Assembly: GCA_013076295.1 (NCBI GenBank)
Contig: RQOL01000906.1
Coordinates: 2,046,001-2,110,000 of the forward strand
Direction of reading: 5' to 3'
Source of the DNA: Sanderia malayensis
Taxonomy: Eukaryota > Cnidaria > Scyphozoa > Semaeostomeae > Pelagiidae
DNA: 64,000 nt
This document shows positions 48,707 through 59,144 of this stretch, in pieces (positions within the stretch are counted from its first letter, which is position 1; each line of letters opens with the position of its first letter). A program made the translations under genes and the position numbers. Under the pieces are notes generated by a model, which saw only the letters and a list, made by a program, of their open reading frames with translations, made no database searches and was not told the DNA's origin.

Positions 48707-51700
48707 CTACTTCTTTTTGCGCTTTCTGTATTTTCGTTCACGATATCCTTTGCATTTTTTGAATGATTGGTGTTCATTGCCAATTGTATCGTCATTATCA
48801 CTACCAGAAGAGTGTTCATTGTCATTTGATTCTAATTTTACTTTGCATTTAGCTCCTCCGCAGGTGCCCGACATTGATGCTCCATCGTTTGTATTTTTAT
48901 ATTTGCGATTTTCCAATGATGATTCGTGTTTACAAGTCGCTCCGTCGGGAGGTTCTGAATTTAAGTCTATTTTACATTTTTCATAATTATCATTTGCAAT
49001 TTCACAGACGATATCGTTTTGTTTACTACTACAAGGTCGTGGTCGACGATCACACTCGTTCAAAGTGCATTCACGATTTTCTGCATTCGACTCGTCTCTA
49101 CTTTGCATAGCGCCATTAACGTCAATCTTACCAGGAAATAGCTTCACAGTTCCTGGAATTGTGGCTTGAGGCGTGGCTTCCGAGAAATCAGTCGTAACAA
49201 TACCATCCACGCGATTCGTCGATTGGTTGTTCAAGTTAGTCATTTCTGCATGATTAATTTCATCATCATCATGATCTGTGAAACTATTCGTATCGCTATC
49301 TTGAGACAGACTAAACAATTCTTGCAATCCGATTTCCGATTGACTGGATTCGTCTGAATCCGATATAACATCATAATACATCTCTTCTCGCTCTTCCAAC
49401 CGTTCCATAAGCAGTCTTCGGTTCGATCGATACAATCTACGTAGATCCATAATCGTAAGATTATCACCGTCTCTGGAGGCGTTGGCTCCTCCGCCAGGCT
49501 CGTCGAATATGCGGAGTAGCACGTTGTCCATTTGCGAGTCTTCGTCCGAAGACAAGTCCTCAGAAAACCATCCCGCGTTTACACGCCGGATTAACGAGTC
49601 GAAAAACGCGATCATTCGCGGGTCTTCTTCGGTTGACTGCATGTCATAATCGTGACTCAAAGGCTCTCCAGTGTCAACGATGAACTCCATGTACTGGTCG
49701 TGTGAGTAGAGTGGTCGCTTTTGTTGCTTGTATGCAGCTGTTATACTGCCCAAGCAACCTTCCATTTTAAACTGACTCCATAACTGCAAGCAAATAGCAA
49801 GGCAAGACTGCATTAACAATTTAACACGCACATACATTGTATTGCCAAAGCACAAAACGAGGTATTGGCATGGCATTGTGGAGGAGCGTGAGAGTAAAAA
49901 GGTAATGTGATTGCTGTGGAAGTGAGATAAAGATAATAGTATGTCACCTTGATGCATTTCTCGACACCAGATGTAACAAGTGTTTGGGCATAATTGTTGT
50001 AGCGTACTTGATTGACTATTGAGCGATGACCCTCTAAGATCATAAATGGGTCTTTAACAACTGTGTCTGGAATGGAATTGATGAGAAAAATTTATAAAAA
50101 AATCAGAATTATATGAAATACAGGGGAAAACCTGGTCAAATCCAAGGTCCATTCTTTACTTGTTTAACATGCATAATAAATACAAATACCTAAAACTAAA
50201 TTTCTTCTCTTGCAGCAAAGAGCTTTTTCAAGATGCTTTGAACTTAGAAACATGCATTTCCCATTGTGAAAGGTTTGTTGTCATTGTGATACAGTGGAAT
50301 CCCGCTATAACGAACCCCGTTTATAACGAACTTCCCGCTATTACGAACTAAAACTCCGGTCCCTTGGATTCTGGGAAGTAGTTCTTCATAAAAAAATGTC
50401 CCTTCTGTATAACGAACTCCCGCTATTGCGAACTATTTTCACGGTCCCTACAGAGTTCGTTATAGCGGGATTCCACTGTATTTTGGTTTTAATGTTTTTA
50501 TATGTGAATGGTTTTAAATTGATTTAACATTGTGACTAGACCAGGTGCATTACCTTGCCAATTGTTTCCAGGATTTTCCCAAATATAGACATTAAAATCA
50601 TCAGATCCAGCTGCAACATACTTTCAGGAAAGGATAGAAGTTATTAGAAAAGTATTATGAGATGCATACATCTATAAATGTATGATATAGCACAAAAGCT
50701 CCATTAAGCTCTTCTCTAATTACCTGGTCACTATCACCCATGAAACAGGAGCTTTTCATTGTGCATACATTACTGTAATCTGCATGACTAAATTCTACCA
50801 AAGGTTTTTTCTCATGTATGTTATAGAGTATTGGTCCAGTTCGACGCACCAGTGCCAAGATCTGTGTTCCAAGCTGGTTGAATTTCACAAACATGGCACT
50901 CTTCTGCTTGCCAGGTGAGCCATAATTAATCATTGGCCTAAAGAATATGACAATAATTGTCATTGCTGTCATAACCAAGGGCTGAAAAAGGCGGGAACTT
51001 GCAATGCATGAAAAATAATACCTTTCTGGATACCGCAAATCATACAATGTTGCGCCGTCGTGCGAATTGGCTGTCACTATCAATCTTGGCTCAAACGGAT
51101 TGAAGGATACACCGTGAAAGCTGCTACTTGAAATTGCCAAACAGACTTTGTTACCTGTTTTACAAAAGATGACCATTATATTAATACATATGCCCTGACT
51201 GTATGGGAGCTTGGGGGCTTCAGCCACCCCTGGGAAATCCTGTGGGGGGCTCAATTCCCTCCTGAAAGCTGCTTTTATTGTTTTCAACTTTTTATATTTA
51301 TTTATTATATTATAATATATTATATTATATTTACTTTTTATATTTTCATCATTTATTATTTTATTATTAATTAAATATATTCATTATTTTTCTAGTCTGC
51401 TCTGCTCATTGGCTAGTTTTTGTATTCTTATCTTTATAAAATGTATATATTTTTTACATGGCTTAGAGAAGATGAAGCATTTTTTATTTCCAAGTTTGAA
51501 CCCGACTGGTAAAGTCAAAATGCGATGCCCATGCTTCAATACAACTGTGAATTCCAATAACGTTCTTCTTAATAAGGGCTCAAAATATAATAATATTGAA
51601 GGTGTACTCAAATGATAATGAGGACATGTTGATGAGTTGTTTGAATAATAATTATAGGAAATAAAAGAGTAATTTAATGTAGTTAATACCTTCAGGTATC

Positions 51701-52658
51701 CTGACATCCCATACCAAGACCGCTCCTCCCTCGCCAGCAGTGGCAAAGATATTTTCATCCTGATTTGGTAGGGATATACAATATACTGCCTCTTCGTGGT
51801 GAAAATGGTTGACAGCCTCACGTCTAGAAAAACAAAATCAAGTTGATTGACTCATTGCAAAATGTTAATAGGACACGGTAAGATAAATAAGTATATATTT
51901 TTGGTGTTCTAAAATATTCCTAGGAAAGTTGAAATTGAAACTGCCTTGCAAACTCAATCCACCTGTTAATATTATGCCTTATAACTCTTTCGTCATTACC
52001 TGAAGAAAGATAAATAGTTGAAATTAGACATTCATGTTTGAAATGCTATGCCTTTCATGATCATATATGGCTTTAAAACAATTCTATTTGTTTTCTTTTT
52101 ACCTGAGGATAAAATATGATCTGTATGATTGTCAAAGACTGTGCAAAATATATTTGACTGATGTTCTGTCTTCATAAGAATGGGCTTGCATTTATTCTGC
52201 TGTTTAGCTTTAGAAAAATCCCATAACAAAACTCTTCTATCATCACCTCCTTAATAAGAGAATAATACATCAAAGCAGTTAATCTAATATATCATCATGT
52301 GAATAAAATAAGAAAAGAACAAATCTTGTTTCAACATCATTTTATTCCCAGGCTATTTATTTCGTGATTTGCTTATTTCTGGGCGATTAAATTCATAATT
52401 TTCTTGTCTTCCTTCTCTCTGTGATGCCTTGCCGTTGCCCTTCTTCGAAAAGTATTAAAGCCATTTTTTCTACTGACCAGATACAAGCCATGTACCATCT
52501 TTGCAAAAATCCAAAGCATTGACACAGCCATAATGCCCATCCAAATCCTTTCTGTAAAGGCTTTTGCATTTACTGAATCTCTCCTTGCAAAATTTTCTCT
52601 GAAAAGTTGCGCCACGTCCATATACTGATCGCTCTCTAATTTGTTGACAGGATCCCAT
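48707..52658 (-). CDS. DCAF5: DCAF5-like CUL4-DDB1 substrate receptor (9 exons, 702 aa)
   Basis: Exons on the minus strand: 52478-52658, 52103-52249, 51963-51999, 51690-51823, 51022-51154, 50724-50937, 50554-50620, 49948-50066, 48707-49783; total 2109 nt with agreeing phases. WD40 repeats fill about residues 45-335: DLDGHYGCVNALDFCKDGTW, SGGDDRRVLLWDF, FHGVSFNPFEPRL, AAGSDDFNVYIWE, LEGHRSIVNQVRYNNYAQTL, TSGVEKCIK. After the propeller come EPLSHDYDM, EEDPRMIAFFDSLIRR and GWFSEDLSS, which mark DCAF5. The rest is acidic and disordered and ends in a very basic cluster (RERKYRKRKKK). DCAF5 is a substrate receptor of the CRL4 ubiquitin ligase and in mammals acts on methylated non-histone proteins and on SWI/SNF quality control. 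The start ATG at 52658 is the first in frame but the N-terminus is less certain. Confidence 0.92.
50292..50478. mobile_element. Pogo/Tigger-like MITE in a DCAF5 intron
   Basis: A 187-bp element with perfect 24-bp terminal inverted repeats beginning CAGTGGAATCCCGCTATAAC, flanked on each side by TA (50290-50291 and 50479-50480). The interior repeats the TIR motif in degenerate form (ATAACGAACTTCCCGCTATT) and contains the matched phrase CGGTCCC. There is no coding capacity. TA flanks and CAGTGGAA-type ends are typical of the pogo/Tigger branch of Tc1-mariner. Perfect TIRs suggest recent insertion. Confidence 0.88.
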
Positions 52659-52985
52659 GGTGTGGATTGTTCGTTTGGTGTAAACACAAATTACGAGGGC
52701 CTACAGTCTCTCTCTTCCTTCGACTTGCCACTCGAATCCAAGGTGTGTTACCCTTTGCCTTATTTAAATACTTCTTTCTATATTGTGACGATTGTTTTAT
52801 CCAGCCGATTATTAATGAAGTTATCATTTTCTAAACATCGAAAGGAATGGGCACATTAAAACTCCCACTCCAAAACAGCCAACGCTTCATTTCATTTATG
52901 ATATGAAGCATTTTGTTGTTTTCTTGGCTTTTTCCTGCGCAGCTTAGTACAGTGCATGTTATGGTCCCGAAACGTTCAAGTCATA
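52659..52985. other. Upstream region of DCAF5
   Basis: About 330 bp between the DCAF5 start and the repeat block. It should hold the DCAF5 promoter or a 5' UTR exon. Nothing else recognised. Confidence 0.35.
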
Positions 52986-53171
52986 CATTCCGTAAATCCT
53001 CGAATAAGCCCGCTGGAACAAGTGAAAACTCCATGAACGTCAAAATTCCCAAAATCACATTTTGAAATAGACCGAAATTTGGCAAACAAATAATCGAAAC
53101 CTGCTATACTAATTAGGGCCTTCTGATCATTTCGTTTTGAGTGTTTTCGCACGCTAGTTATATTTTGCAAT
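52985..53171 (+). repeat. Repeat segment related to 54440-54600
   Basis: Shares with 54440-54600 the phrases AACAAGTGAA, ACTCCATGAACG, ACATTTTGAAATAGACCGAA, GCAAACAAATA and AATTAGGGCCTTCTGATCAT, in the same order. It is the left edge of the repeat block. Confidence 0.75.
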
Positions 53172-53770
53172 GGAATCTAAGTTGCAAATAGTCGAACCAT
53201 ACTATTTCGATCATGCTCATCACGTTGCAACAATTTTCATAGACTAGCTGTTAACGTTTTTGAAATGAGTGTTGCTGTGACCTAAAACGAATAATCCGAA
53301 CTGAAGCTTCTAAGAATTGATTAAAAATGTATGCTTTGAAATGGCTGCCTGCAAAAATATGGAGATGGGTGTAGACAAAAGCCTGCAAACAATCAAGCTT
53401 TATTTTCTTGTTAAGGTGCGACTAAACATTCACCGAACAGTGAAGTAGTTAATGGCGTGAGATGCTAGCTTGCTTCTGTCCTATGTCAAGCGCATACTTT
53501 AATTCGATAACCGAATGATTTGCTGTGCCGGCCAGTTTCAAATGTGGCATGACGCATGTATTCATGACTAATATTAACGGATAAAGGATGACTATATGCC
53601 TGGTGCGTTCATTCCATTGACCTTATCATCTTTTCCTCTGCTGGGAAGGGCTGCTTTGGACTACCGGTAACATTCCTGCACGCTAAGCTCGAGACCACAG
53701 GTTCAATACCTGAGTAGACCATTTACTTTGTATTTTGATCAATTTGTACTTTAAATTTCCTAAAAGTGGG
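53172..53770 (+). repeat. Copy 1 of a duplicated segment of about 0.6 kb with a tRNA-like A/B box
   Basis: Nearly identical, with a few substitutions, to 56050-56650; for example AGACTAGCTGTTAACGTTTT is at 53241 and again at 56121. It begins with a partial unit of the 189-bp satellite. Near its end, TGGACTACCGG (53657) resembles a Pol III A box, and GGTTCAATACC (53700) resembles a B box, with tRNA-like spacing of 32 nt between them. This suggests a tRNA-derived SINE-like component. Confidence 0.8.
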
Positions 53771-53771
53771 T

Positions 53772-54302
53772 TTGTATGCGCAGTGCCATATATAGGCTAC
53801 TGCGCAGGAGTATACGTGAGGTAATGCTATTGACAGTGTATTGTGTATCGGTTAGGGTTAGGATTAGGGTTAGGGTTAGGGTTTGAGGCCGCAAAGGTGG
53901 GTGTGTGTGCGCAGTGCCATATATAGATTACTGCACAGGAGTATACGTGACGTAATGCTACTGGCAGTGTATGGTGTATCGGTTAGGGTTAGGGTTAGAG
54001 GCCGTAAAGGTGGGTGTTTATGCGCAGTGCCATATGTAGGCTATTGCGCAGGAGTATACATGACGTAGTGCTACTGACAGTGTATGGTGTATCGGTTAGG
54101 GTTAGGGTTAGGGTTAGGGTAAGGATTACGGATAGGGTTAGAGGCCGTAAGGGTGGGTGTGTATGCGCAGTGCCATATATATGCTGCTGCGAAAGAAAAT
54201 GCATGACGTATTGCTACTGACATTGTATTGTGTATCGTTTAGGGTTAGGGTTAGGGTTAGGGTTAGGGTTAGGGTTAGGGTTAGGGTTAGGGTTAGGGTT
54301 AG
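53772..54302 (+). repeat. Array 1 of TTAGGG-plus-hairpin units
   Basis: Four units, with GCGCAGTG at 53778, 53909, 54022 and 54165. Each unit contains a short inverted repeat, TGCGCAGT...ACTGCGCA, around CATATATA, then a TGACGTAATGCTACTG phrase, then a tract of TTAGGG telomere-type repeats. The fourth unit has a degenerate right hairpin arm and ends in about ten uninterrupted TTAGGG copies (54238-54302). Confidence 0.88.
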
Positions 54303-54625
54303 AGGCTGTAAAGGAGGTGGGTATGTAGAATATTTTGAAATATGAATTGCAAATAGTCGAGTCCCACTATTTCGGTCCTTCTGATCATTTTGAGACAAGT
54401 TTAAACTCTCTCGGACAATTGGTCCAAAAGTTGCTCCTGAGGGCTGGCCGCAACAAGTGAATTTCTTTATGTATACTCCATGAACGATCAAATTGGAAAA
54501 TAGACATTTTGAAATAGACCGAAATTTGTCTGAAATAGACCAAAATTTTGCAAACAAATAGCCAAAACTTACTAATTAGGGCCTTCTGATCATTTTGAGA
54601 CAAGCTTCCGCTCTCTAGAACAAAT
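54303..54625 (+). repeat. Diverged satellite and spacer sequence
   Basis: Begins with a diverged satellite fragment (GAATTGCAAATAGTCGAG), then a region parallel to 52985-53160. A phrase GAGGGCTGGCCGCA recurs in altered form near 57660. Confidence 0.7.
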
Positions 54626-56115
54626 GGTTCAAAAGTTAGAGTCTTCCGAGAAGCACCGCATATCAACCAGCCTTCAACCTTTAGAGAACGCCGTTTCCAG
54701 TGTTTTGCAAAGCTGGGGACAGATTAAAATGAAATTTGAATTGCAAATAGTCAAACCATATTATTTCGACCATGCCCATCACGATGCAACAAATTTCAGT
54801 TTTCTAGGACAACCGGTTCAAAAGGTAGAGTCTTGCAAGAAGCACCGCATATCGACCTGCCTTCAACCCTTAGAAAACATCGTTTCCAGTGTTTTGCAAA
54901 GCTGGGGACAGATTAAAATGAAATTTAAATTGCAAATAGTCAAACCATATTATTTCGACCACGCCCATCATGTTGCAACAAATTTCAGTTTTCTAGGACC
55001 ATTGGTTCAAAGTTAGAGTCTTGCAAGAAGCACCGCATATCGACCTGCCTTCAACCCTTAGAAAACCTCCTTTCCAGTGTTTTGCAAAGCTGGGGACAGA
55101 TTAAAATGAAATTTGAATTGCAAATAGTCAAACCATATTATTTCGACCATGCCCATCACGATGCAACAAATTTCAGTTTTCTAGGACCATTGGTTCAAAA
55201 GTTAGAGTCTTGCAAGAAGCACCGCATATCGACCTGCCTTCAACCCTTAGAAAACCTCCCATCCAGTGTTTTGCAAAGCTGGGGACAGATTGCAATGAAA
55301 TTTGAATTGCAAATAGTCAAACCATATTATTTCGACCATGCCCATCACAATGCAACAAATTTCAGTTTTCTAGGACAACTGCTTCAAAAGTTAGAGTCTT
55401 GCGAGAAGCACCGCATATCGACCTGCCTTCAAACCTTAGAAAACGTCGTTTCCAGTGATTTGCAAAGCTGGGGACAGATTACAATGAAATTTGAATTGCA
55501 AATAGTCAAACCATATTATTTCGACCATGCCCATCACAATGCAACAAATTTCAGTTTTCTAGGACAACTGCTTCAAAAGTTAGAGTCTTGCGAGAAGCAC
55601 CGCATATCGACCTGCCTTCAACCCTTAGAAAACGTCGTTTCCAGTGTTTTGCAAAGCTGGGGACAGATTACAATGAAATTTAAATTGCAAATAGTCAAAC
55701 CATATTATTTCGACCACGCCCATCATGTTGCAACAAATTTCAGTTTTCTAGGACCATTGGTTCAAAGTTAGAGTTTTGCAAGAAGCACCGCATATCGACC
55801 TGCCTTCAACCCTTAGAAAACCTCCTTTCCAGTGTTTTGCAAAGCTGGGGACAGATTACAATGAAATGTAAATTGCAAATAGTCAAACCATATTATTTCG
55901 ACCATGCCCATCACGATGCAACAAATTTCAGTTTTCTAGGGCCATTGGTTCAAAAGTTAGAGTCTTCCGAGAAGCACCACATATCGACCTGCCTTCAACC
56001 CTTAGAAAACCTCCTTTCCAGTGTTTTGCAAAGCTGGGGACAGATTACAATGAAATTTGAATTGCAAATAGTCAAACCATATTATTTCGACCATGCCCAT
56101 CACGATGCAACAATT
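54626..56115 (+). repeat. 189-bp tandem satellite, about 8 copies
   Basis: The anchor TGTTTTGCAA (one copy TGATTTGCAA) is found at 54701, 54890, 55078, 55267, 55456, 55645, 55833 and 56022, so the unit is 189 bp, with two 188-bp copies. Because 189 is divisible by three, one frame stays open across several units. The two 188-bp copies lack one A in GGTTCAAAAGTTAG, which shifts that frame into a stop. The copies ending near 55016 and 55771 share this deletion and other variants and lie 755 bp apart, so groups of four units were duplicated together. Confidence 0.93.
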
Positions 56116-56650
56116 TTCATAGACTAGCTGTTAACGTTTTTGAAATGAGTGTTGCTGTGACTTAAAACGAATAATCCGAACTGAAGCTTCTAAGAATTGA
56201 TTAAAAAGGTATGCTTTGAAATGGCTGCCTGCAAAAATATGGAGATGGGTGTAGACAAAAGCCTGTAAACAATCAAGCCTTATTTTCTTGTTAAGGTGCG
56301 ACTAAACATTCACCGAACAGTGAAGTAGTTAATGGCGTGAGATGCTAGCTTGCTTCTGTCCTATGTCAAGCGCATACTTTAATTCGATAACCGAATGATT
56401 TGCTGTGCCGGCCAGTTTCAAATGTGGCATGACGTATGTATGCATGACTAATATCAACGGATAAAGGATGACTATATGCCTGGTGCGTTCATTCCATTGA
56501 CCTTATCATCTTTTCCTCTGCTGGGAAGGGCTGCTGTGGACTACCGGTAACATTCCTGCACGCTAAGCTCGAGACCACAGGTTCAATACCTGAGTAGACC
56601 ATTTACTTTGTGTTTTGATCAATTTGTACTTTAAATTTCCTAAAAGTGGG
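56050..56650 (+). repeat. Copy 2 of the duplicated 0.6-kb segment with tRNA-like A/B box
   Basis: Matches 53172-53770 at an offset of 2880 bp. The A-box-like TGGACTACCGG is at 56537 and the B-box-like GGTTCAATACC at 56580. It is followed, as is copy 1, by TTAGGG-plus-hairpin units. Confidence 0.85.
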
Positions 56651-56651
56651 T

Positions 56652-57530
56652 GTTTATGCGCAGTGCCATATATAAGCTACTGTGCAGGAGTATATATGAC
56701 GTAATGCTACTGACAGTGTATAGTGTATCGGTTAGGGTTTGGGTTAGGGTTAGGGTTAGAGGCCGTAAGGGTGAGTGTGTATGCGCAGTGTCATATATAG
56801 GTTACTGCGCTGGAGTATAAATGACGTAATGCTACTGACAGTGTACAGTAGATCTGTTAGGGTTGGTGTTAAGATAAGGGTTAGGGTTGGGGTTAGAGGC
56901 CGTAAAGGTGGGTGTGTATGCGCAGTGTCATATATGAGCTACTGCGCAAGAGTATATATGACGTAATGCTACTGACAGTGTATAGTGTGTCTGTTAGGGT
57001 TAGGGTTAAGATTAAGGTTAGGGTTAGGTTTAGGGTAAGAGGCCGTAAAGGTGGGAGTGCATGCGCAGTGTCATATATAAGTTACTGCGCAGGAGGATAT
57101 ATGACGTAATGCTACTGATAGTGTATGGTGTATCGGTTATGGTTAGGGTTAAGATTAGGGTTAGGGTTAGGGTTAGGGTTAGAGGCCGTAAAGGTGGGTG
57201 TGTATGCGCAGTGTCACATTTAGGCTTCTGCGCAGGAGTATACATAACGTAATGCTACTGGCAGTGTATGGTGTATCGGTTAGGGTTAGGTTAAGGATTA
57301 GGGTTAGGGTTAGGGTTGGAGGCCGTAAAGGTGGGTGTGTATGCGCAGTGTCATATGTAGGCTACTGCGCAGGAGTATATATGACGTAATGTACTGACAG
57401 TGTATGGTGTATCTGTTAGGGTTAGGGTTAAGATTAGGGTTAAGGTTAGGGTTATAGGCCGTTAAGGTGGGTGTGTTTGCGCAGTGTCATATATAACCTA
57501 CTGCGCAGGAGTATGCATGACGTCATACTA
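56652..57530 (+). repeat. Array 2 of TTAGGG-plus-hairpin units
   Basis: Seven units, with GCGCAGTG at 56658, 56783, 56920, 57063, 57206, 57343 and 57479; spacing 125-143 bp. Most units carry TGCGCAGT...ACTGCGCA and 3-8 TTAGGG-type repeats with variants such as TTAAGA and TTAGGT. Several long frames across the array are artefacts of stop-poor repeats. Confidence 0.9.
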
Positions 57531-57690
57531 CACGACGTAATATTTCTGCAATAATAGGTTTCAGCAAATCAATTTTAAATGAAAAATATTTTTTCGATCA
57601 TGCTCATCACGTTGCAACAATTTGCAGCTTCCTAGGACAACTGGTTCAAAAGTCGATCCCGAGGGCTGGCTGCACAGGGGCTTATTTGCA
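57531..57690 (+). repeat. Right edge of the repeat block, partial satellite unit
   Basis: Contains CGATCATGCTCATCACGTTG and CCTAGGACAACTGGTTCAAA, recognisable from the 189-bp satellite, followed by CGAGGGCTGGCTGCA as near 54440. Confidence 0.7.
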
Positions 57691-57883
57691 AAAACGAAAT
57701 TTTGGTCTGATTATTGTTCAATATTATGCAAAGTAAAGGCAATACGATACAGCATTTTTGCATATGTGTAGATATAGTAAAGAACAGTGTATATAGAATG
57801 TATAAAGTGTATATAAGGACGGTAGAAGTACATTTACATTCAAGGATGTATTTACACTTTTGGCAGGGTTTTGTACCAAAAAG

Positions 57884-58125
57884 CAGTGGCGTAGATAGAG
57901 GGGGGTCAGGGGGGGGGACCCACCTGTAGAGCTAAACTGCCGTTTTGTCAGAAAATTGCTGATCTTGTCGGAAAAGAAATATCTTCTTTTCAAGTTCAGT
58001 TCTTGCTAATTTCCTTATGTTATGTTTATAGTCTTGAAGAAAAAAAAACGCTTGTTAAATTTTTGTCGGAAAAATTGAATTTTTTCGCCCCCCCCCCCCT
58101 GTAAAGTTTCCTATCTACGCCATTG
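57884..58125. mobile_element. hAT-like MITE with 8-bp target-site duplication
   Basis: A 242-bp element. The left end is CAGTGGCGTAGATAG; the reverse complement of the right end is CAATGGCGTAGATAG (one mismatch). It is flanked by the direct repeat CCAAAAAG at 57876-57883 and 58126-58133. Eight-bp duplications and CAGTGGCGTAG-type ends are typical of hAT transposons. The interior has C- and G-runs and no coding capacity. Confidence 0.92.
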
Positions 58126-58133
58126 CCAAAAAG

Positions 58134-59144
58134 GTCTAAATTCTCAATTATCTGACTAAATAAGAGAAACTTGTTTTATTTTGTTCCTCGACTTCAGTTT
58201 CATGGAATTTGTAAGTTTTTGATTTATTTTTCGCAAAATTGTAGTCGTTATTTCAAGAACTGAACCAGAGCATATTTCAGACGAATCTTGACACTGTTTT
58301 GTATAAAGAGTCCTACATCTTTAATTGTTTGACGAGACAATAGAGTTAGCTCAAATAGTTTGTTTCAACTACTTGTGAGGAAAATGTCTCCGAATTTTTG
58401 GTTTCGATTAGATTTGAGTGAACTACTTTCTTTTTCAATCAACAAATTATAGACTCGAAATTTCAAGTTGTCTAATTGAGTGAATTAGGGTTCAGAAATA
58501 AATTATTGAGGTAGTATGTAATGTTGTAGCTAATAAGAGTAAATTTTGAAAAATGTGTGTCCGCATTTTGATTATCAATTTGAGTGGCAAACTAAAGTTT
58601 GGCACTTAGTTTTAGAGAACTAATATAGTCAATTTTTTATTTGACCAAATTTCAGCCATGTCAAGTTTTGTCTACTTTTTTATGTTAACTTATTATAAAT
58701 TTAGCAAATTCATAAACTTAGTTACTGCCCAATTAAGAGCTGTTGTTGTTTATCGATTTCAATTGTGATGAAAGATTATTTTAGGATTCGCACAATCATG
58801 AACCAGCATAAATTTTCTTTTGGTTTTGTTTATAACTTCAATCTGAAGGTCAACTGGTGCCCAACTATCGGCAATGATATCTATCCGTGTGTTGTTTTGC
58901 AGACTTGCTGTGGAAACATTTACAACCCAATCGAGAACAACATCCAGATTATGTTTTTCGTGAGTTCTATTACTGTAAATGCTATATACATTGATGGTTT
59001 GACATATATAGAAGATAAATCTCACTTTTTGTAATGGTATTAGTTGTATTTATTATTTCTCTTGTTAGAATCCTAAAATGCTTGTTTTTTTTAAAGATTT
59101 TCGAACATTGTCAACACTAAAAGTTCTTTTGATGGTTTTGAGTC
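58134..59144. other. Intergenic region upstream of the phospholipase-like gene
   Basis: AT-rich, no gene supported. Frames of 88-89 codons are open on both strands at 58759-59034. They have no recognised domain and cannot both be real. The promoter of the phospholipase-like gene should lie near 59000-59140. Confidence 0.4.

Noticed and set aside
54624..56127. Plus-strand frames of 96-229 codons across the satellite
   Set aside because: They follow the 189-bp period, have no start or splice signals of their own and are broken by one-base deletions. Treated as satellite, with the coding question left as a finding.
53772..57530. True chromosome end suggested by TTAGGG
   Set aside because: The repeats are interrupted, arranged in units and flanked on both sides by genes, so this is internal sequence.
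54626..57530. CRISPR-like regular repeats
   Set aside because: The genome is animal; there are no short repeats with unique spacers, only satellite and telomere-type arrays.
58759..59034. Frames of 88-89 codons open on both strands
   Set aside because: Mutually exclusive, no recognisable domain, no splice support.
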